Source: a virus. From it: a stretch of 25,327 nucleotides of DNA. Both the position numbers and the translations under genes were made by a program. Positions 22,143-25,327 of this stretch are shown here, in pieces. Location of the stretch: positions 1 through 25,327 of the IMG/VR virus record IMGVR_UViG_3300050016_000384, one strand, 5' to 3'. The notes under the pieces were generated by a model, which was given only the letters and a program-made list of their open reading frames with translations, was not told the DNA's origin and searched no databases. Position 1 is the stretch's first letter; each line of letters opens with the position of its first letter.

Positions 22143-22628
22143 ATGGCGCAACCTCCAGCAATCATCCGACTTGTGAGCGCCGCCAACGCGCCACCGCCAA
22201 CCATTCCGGGCGGTGCAGAAGCGATTACGTGGCTCTCCGATGGCGGCTTTCCGATCGCCAACGTCGCGGGTTATTTTGCTGCGCTCAGCAATCCCTACGA
22301 CGTGGTGTTCTCGCTGCCCGGGCAGTACGCGATTTCGATCACTTACCAGATCATCGTGTTCGCTAGGGCCGTTGCTTTTTCCGCGAATTTCGCCGGCGCG
22401 AAAGGGAACATCTTAACGAATCCGACCGGCGTGAAGACCTGGACACTCAACAAAAACGGATCGAGTTGCGGAACAATTCAGGTTTCAACCGGCGGCGCCT
22501 TCACCTTCACGTCAACCGGAGGCCTCGCGGTTTCCTTCGCGATCGGTGATGTGTTGTCGATCACCACGCCGAGTTCGCCGGACGCAACGCTTGCCGATTT
22601 CGCTTTTACGCTGCCTGGATTGCGGTAG
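22143..22628 (+). CDS. Tail-associated beta-rich protein, unknown
   Basis: 161-residue protein downstream of the tip gene. Residues 60-161 carry FSLPGQYAISITYQIIVF, TWTLNKNGSSCGTIQVSTGG, FTFTSTGGLAVSFAIGDVLSITTP and the ending DATLADFAFTLPG. The pattern kNGssvGTi-s.gg.atFt.....F..GD.lsi..P..pDatlaD is frequent in small phage proteins near tail fibres and probably forms a jelly-roll head domain. The function is unproven. The Shine-Dalgarno is weak and the start lies three bases after the previous stop. Confidence 0.6.
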   Translation: MAQPPAIIRLVSAANAPPPTIPGGAEAITWLSDGGFPIANVAGYFAALSNPYDVVFSLPGQYAISITYQIIVFARAVAFSANFAGAKGNILTNPTGVKTWTLNKNGSSCGTIQVSTGGAFTFTSTGGLAVSFAIGDVLSITTPSSPDATLADFAFTLPGLR

Positions 22629-22919
22629 ATGGCGAACGCTCAGGTAACTCAGCTCGCGGTCGAAGTTCTGATCAGCCAGACTGCGGCGGCCGAAGTTACC
22701 CAGGCAGCTATTGAAGTTCCGCTGCTACAAACCGCGACGGCGGAAGTCACGCAGGTTGCGGTCGAAGTTGTCGTCGGAACCAGCCCACTCGCGCAGGTGA
22801 CACAGACCGCGGTGGAAGCCGTGATTCTTTTGCCGGTTACTGCGCAAGTAACTCAAGCGGCGCTGGAGATTTTGACGCAAGGATCGGGATTGAAGCCGTT
22901 CATTTTCGTTGCGACTTAG
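22629..22919 (+). CDS. Small protein of five 17-residue VTQ-A-VEV repeats
   Basis: 96-residue protein made almost wholly of five perfect-length 17-residue repeats (residues 4-88), each beginning A(Q/E)VTQ-xA(V/I/L)E. The strand-turn period and lack of charge clusters suggest a beta solenoid, hairpin stack or trimeric fibre shaft. Related VTQ-x-x-VEV repeats occur, as far as I recall, as unnamed phage proteins near tail tips. The gene abuts the previous stop (TAG then ATG). Its own TAG lies inside the AGGAGG ribosome site of the next gene. Confidence 0.6.
   Translation: MANAQVTQLAVEVLISQTAAAEVTQAAIEVPLLQTATAEVTQVAVEVVVGTSPLAQVTQTAVEAVILLPVTAQVTQAALEILTQGSGLKPFIFVAT
22638..22892 (+). repeat. 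Five tandem 51-base protein-level repeats
   Basis: Five units of exactly 51 bases with the consensus A-Q/E-V-T-Q-x-A-V-E-V followed by seven variable residues. The protein period is exact while DNA identity is only moderate, which points to selection on the repeat length. Confidence 0.85.
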
Positions 22920-22927
22920 GAGGCAGA

Positions 22928-23947
22928 ATGCTTTTGTTCACCGACAGCTTCGATCACTACACCACGCTCACTCAAAAGTGGGACATCGTGAACGTCATCG
23001 GCGGATCTCCGTCGATCACCACCGGGTCTGCTCGCACTGGCCTCAATGGAATGCAGATGTCGAACACCGGTTCGAATGTGGCCAAAAACATCGGCAACAA
23101 GGTGACGATCATCAGCGGTTGCGGAATTAAAGTCGTAGCGTTACCGAGCAGTTCGCCTTCTACGCTGATTGGGTACGCAGATTCCGGAACGACGCAGATC
23201 GATGTGCGCATCACACCTGGCGGCCTGCTGCAGCTCACCAGGAATGGAACGGTGCTGGCCACCAGCACGTCCGTTTTCTCCACCGGCGTTTACCACTATG
23301 TTGAATTCAAAGGCACGATTGATCCATCCGCCGGTCTGGCCGAAGTCAAAGTCGACGGAACGGTATTTGCGACATTCACCGGTAACACCCGCAGCACCGC
23401 GAACAGCTTCGCTGGCAGCGTCTATCTTGGACAGTTCGGCGGGGCCAATGGCGGAACGTATAATTTCGACGATTTCTACATCTGCGACAGCACCGGCTCG
23501 TTCAACAACACCTACCTCGGAGCGATCGCGGTCAAATGCATTCTTCCAACTGCCAATGGAACAACGAACAACTGGGCGATTGGAGGCGGCTCGCCGGCCG
23601 CTACCAACTGGCAATCCGTCGATGAGAATCCACCGGACGACGCCACAACCTTCGTCGACAGTGCGACGGTTGGACAGATCGATCGATACACATTCCCGGC
23701 CGTCACCGGATCGACCGTTGCTGCGGTCGTTGTGAACTTACGCGCCAACATAAGCGTTGCCGGCACGCGCGCGATCCGCGCCGTCACAAAATCAGGATCC
23801 ACACTTGGTGACAACGGTTCCGATCTTTCGCTAACTACGACGTTTGGCGATTACCAGGGAATTTTCGAAACCGATCCAAACACTTCTGCGGCCTGGGCAG
23901 TTGCAGCGGTCAATGCCGCAGAGTGGGGAGAAAAAGTGACGATATGA
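22928..23947 (+). CDS. Lectin-like tail protein (LamG/ConA-like N-domain)
   Basis: 339-residue structural protein. Residues 1-195 look like a LamG/ConA-like jelly roll: FTDSFDHY at the start, LRLTRNG-like LLQLTRNGTVLATS, GVYHYVEFKGTID, AEVKVDGTVFATF, and the closing strand GTYNFDDFYICDSTGS. Residues about 200-339 are a second domain with YLGAIAVKCILPTANG, WQSVDENPPDDATTFV, ATVGQIDRYTF, VVVNLRANISVAGTRAI and the ending FETDPNTSAAWAVAAVNAAEWGEKV. This two-part layout is common in soil and aquatic phage tail modules and probably binds a glycan receptor. A perfect AGGAGG at 22918-22923 precedes the ATG by four bases. Confidence 0.65.
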   Translation: MLLFTDSFDHYTTLTQKWDIVNVIGGSPSITTGSARTGLNGMQMSNTGSNVAKNIGNKVTIISGCGIKVVALPSSSPSTLIGYADSGTTQIDVRITPGGLLQLTRNGTVLATSTSVFSTGVYHYVEFKGTIDPSAGLAEVKVDGTVFATFTGNTRSTANSFAGSVYLGQFGGANGGTYNFDDFYICDSTGSFNNTYLGAIAVKCILPTANGTTNNWAIGGGSPAATNWQSVDENPPDDATTFVDSATVGQIDRYTFPAVTGSTVAAVVVNLRANISVAGTRAIRAVTKSGSTLGDNGSDLSLTTTFGDYQGIFETDPNTSAAWAVAAVNAAEWGEKVTI

Positions 23948-24261
23948 ACTCTGACGCGCAAATCACTCTCGGCATCGCGATCGCGGTTTGGATCTTCACT
24001 GCCGGCGGACTGCTCACCTGGGCGAAGATGTCCATCAACCAGCTCGAGAAGGACGCGATGTTTCGAACCGCTGAGCTCAGGAAAGAATTGGAACGAGCGC
24101 GGGCGGATCTCTACCGCGACATCAACGGTATCGGCAATCGTGTGAAGGCAGATGGAGAGGCTGCTTCACGTCGCTATTACAATCTTTCGATGTCGCTGTT
24201 GATCGCCGCGCCGCAGTCGAAAGAGACAGAGTTGTGCGGATTGTTACGTGAAGGGAATTAG
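23944..24261 (+). CDS. Membrane-anchored coiled-coil protein (lysis candidate)
   Basis: 105-residue protein with one N-terminal transmembrane segment (ITLGIAIAVWIFTAGGLLTW) followed by a charged helix (MSINQLEKDAMFRTAELRKELERARADLY). This layout recalls XhlA-type proteins and the inner-membrane part of spanins, and the holin-like gene follows, so a lysis role is plausible. No lipobox or peptidase motif is seen. The ATG at 23944 overlaps the previous stop as ATGA, so I prefer it to the in-frame ATG at 23923, which would add seven residues inside the upstream gene. Confidence 0.5.
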   Translation: MNSDAQITLGIAIAVWIFTAGGLLTWAKMSINQLEKDAMFRTAELRKELERARADLYRDINGIGNRVKADGEAASRRYYNLSMSLLIAAPQSKETELCGLLREGN

Positions 24262-24309
24262 GAACACCTGACCGTTTGGACTCTGGCGCGTGAAAAAGAT
24301 TTCGCCCAT

Positions 24310-24324
24310 CCTCGGCTCACGAGG
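24310..24324 (+). promoter_or_regulatory. Hairpin occluding the holin ribosome site
   Basis: CCTCG at 24310-24314 pairs perfectly with CGAGG at 24320-24324 over a five-base loop. The 3' arm contains GAGG, the likely Shine-Dalgarno of the ATG at 24330. A short GC-rich stem here could hold down translation of the holin-like gene. At five base pairs it could also be chance. It lies in the 68-base gap 24262-24329, which otherwise shows nothing clear. Confidence 0.35.
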
Positions 24325-24329
24325 TCGTC

Positions 24330-24545
24330 ATGGGGTCACATCTCAAAAAGTTTTGGGCCACTCACGTCACCTGGATCGGAGCGCTTATCGGCTTCCTGAA
24401 TCCAAGCGTGCAGAATTGGCTAGCCGTTCCGGAACACATCAAATACGCCATTCTGGTCGGCGGGGCCTGGGGCATCCTGCTCCATAACCTCACCGCGCCG
24501 AAGAACGCCGATCTCGTTGCCGATGCGAAAGGCACAACGCCTTAA
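24330..24545 (+). CDS. Small holin-like membrane protein
   Basis: 71-residue protein with two hydrophobic segments (THVTWIGALIGFLNPSVQNWL and YAILVGGAWGILLHNL) separated by a short polar part (AVPEHIK). It has a basic start (HLKKFW) and a polar C-terminus. Size and layout fit a class II-type holin, and its place after the tail module and beside a membrane-anchored coiled coil supports a lysis role. Holin families are too diverse to assign one by eye. The frame opens only at 24294 and has no earlier usable start, so the ATG at 24330 is firm. Confidence 0.5.
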   Translation: MGSHLKKFWATHVTWIGALIGFLNPSVQNWLAVPEHIKYAILVGGAWGILLHNLTAPKNADLVADAKGTTP

Positions 24546-24548
24546 TAC

Positions 24549-24884
24549 ATGGGCCTGCTCGAATTCCCGAATCCCGTCAGTTGGTATGAAGGCGCGAAAA
24601 ACGCTGGCGTAGAGCGCGCGGACATGAACGCTCTGGTCAGCATGGCGTACTCCGCGCAGATCACATTTCTGTGGCGGTCGGGATCATCGAAGTGGGCGCA
24701 GTGGGCAGGCGAAGGCAAAGCGTTGCAGGATGCAGCGACCAGCATGTATTTGAGCCTGCAAAGTCTCGAAGCCAAAAACTTTCTTACTCTCACCGTTCCC
24801 CAGGACATGCTCTCTGCTGACAATCTTTCAAAGTTCGAGACAAGTTTCGTAGCGAAAAAAGGAAAAGAGGAGAAACCGCAATGA
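24549..24884 (+). CDS. Unknown soluble helical protein
   Basis: 111-residue protein I do not recognise. It has an aromatic N-terminus (LEFPNPVSWYEGAKNAG), a helical middle (ALVSMAYSAQITFLWRSG, ALQDAATSMYLSLQSLEAKNF) and a basic end (KKGKEEKPQ). No signal peptide, membrane segment or catalytic motif is evident. It starts three bases after the holin-like stop with a weak ribosome site and overlaps the next gene as ATGA. This suggests co-translation with it. No endolysin motif is visible. Confidence 0.5.
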   Translation: MGLLEFPNPVSWYEGAKNAGVERADMNALVSMAYSAQITFLWRSGSSKWAQWAGEGKALQDAATSMYLSLQSLEAKNFLTLTVPQDMLSADNLSKFETSFVAKKGKEEKPQ

Positions 24885-25327
24885 GCTGGCTAACTAAATT
24901 CGGCAGCACCTTGAAGTCTATTTTCACCAACGCACAAACCCTGGAGCAGAAAGCGGAGCCCATCGTCGAAAGCTTGCTGCCCGCGAGCATTCCTGTTTTT
25001 GACGTGTTCGATACTGGAATTGAAATTGCCAAAGACGTTGAAGCTGGCTTTGCATCGGCTGGCGTAGTGAAAGGTGGGTCGCAGAAGTTGGTTGCTGCTT
25101 TGCCTGGGTTCGGCGCTGCGCTTGATGCTTACACCACCGCCAAGTTTCCCGGCTCCACTGCAGTCCTCAAAAGCGAAGCGTACATCGCGTCCAAGCCGGT
25201 GCTCATGAACGCAATTGTGAACTACATCAACGCGCTGCCGGAAACTCTCACGGTCGCTCCAACTCCGAGCTCGATCATCGTTGCCGCTGCCACCAGCGCC
25301 GCGGTGAGCGCTGCAAAAGTAGCCTAG
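24881..25327 (+). CDS. Unknown Ala/Val-rich protein at window end
   Basis: 148-residue protein with no recognised domain. It starts with an amphipathic helix (SWLTKFGSTLKSIFTNAQTLEQK). A segment with LLPASIPVFDVFDTGIEIAKDVEAGFASAG and helices AALPGFGAALDAYTTAKF follow, and it ends in an Ala/Val/Ser-rich hydrophobic stretch (SIIVAAATSAAVSAAKVA). The hydrophobic patches might associate with a membrane, but none is a clear transmembrane helix. AGAGGAG precedes the ATG, which overlaps the previous stop. The TAG is the last codon of the window. Confidence 0.5.
   Translation: MSWLTKFGSTLKSIFTNAQTLEQKAEPIVESLLPASIPVFDVFDTGIEIAKDVEAGFASAGVVKGGSQKLVAALPGFGAALDAYTTAKFPGSTAVLKSEAYIASKPVLMNAIVNYINALPETLTVAPTPSSIIVAAATSAAVSAAKVA

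Noticed and set aside
24290-24487. GTG-start ORF overlapping the holin-like gene
   Set aside because: Out of frame with the holin-like gene, Arg/His/Ser-rich, and lacking a ribosome site; the two-helix membrane protein in the other frame is far more convincing.
1-25327. tRNA genes, rRNA, insertion sequences, attachment sites
   Set aside because: I looked for cloverleaf-like and IS-end-like patterns by eye and saw none; the window is almost fully coding on one strand.

Overview
The window is one uninterrupted, plus-strand morphogenesis operon of a tailed phage (or prophage) with a siphovirus plan. By eye it is moderately GC-rich (high 50s percent). Every strand-consistent gene abuts or overlaps the next, and no gap exceeds about 75 bases. 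The host is probably a soil or peat bacterium, and Acidobacteriota is my best guess. That rests on the secreted-protein style (signal peptides ending in AQ/SQ, IPT/TIG, choice-of-anchor D and FN3 domains) and on tail-tip sequence style, so it is inference. The terminase and portal genes are presumably just upstream. A convincing stand-alone endolysin is not visible.

Layout: (1) Head, 28-4236: XkdF-like prohead protease with a scaffold tail and a likely nested scaffold start, a large major capsid protein, a terminator-like hairpin, a small beta-rich capsid-proximal protein, and a gp6-like connector. (2) Cassette A, 4233-8323: a signal-peptide-bearing fibre/adhesin followed by a signal-peptide-bearing clan GH-A-like glycoside hydrolase. 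(3) Neck and tail, 8324-14003: HK97 gp10-like protein, tail terminator, major tail protein, tail assembly chaperones G and G-T joined by a -1 frameshift at a run of nine A, tape measure, and a DUF2460-like distal tail protein. (4) Cassette B, 14000-16968: a signal-peptide-bearing IPT/choice-of-anchor/FN3 protein followed by a signal-peptide-bearing family 1 polysaccharide (pectate) lyase. (5) Tail tip, 16985-22139: a small unknown gene, a 22-codon ORF, DUF2163, an NlpC/P60 peptidase and a J/gp15-like tip protein. DUF2460-DUF2163-NlpC/P60-gp15 is the order known from gene transfer agents and many siphoviruses. (6) Distal genes, 22143-25327: small structural-looking proteins, including a five-fold 17-residue repeat and a lectin-like protein, a membrane-anchored coiled coil, a holin-like protein and two unknowns.

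The most striking feature is that cassettes A and B share one architecture. Each is an adhesive or fibrous exported protein followed by an exported polysaccharide-degrading enzyme. All four genes have a Sec-type N-terminus and closely spaced cysteine pairs, and all four start codons overlap the preceding stop (ATGA or GTGA). They are therefore spliced into the late operon, between genes that are normally adjacent. This looks like a virus-encoded, late-expressed extracellular polysaccharide-degradation programme.
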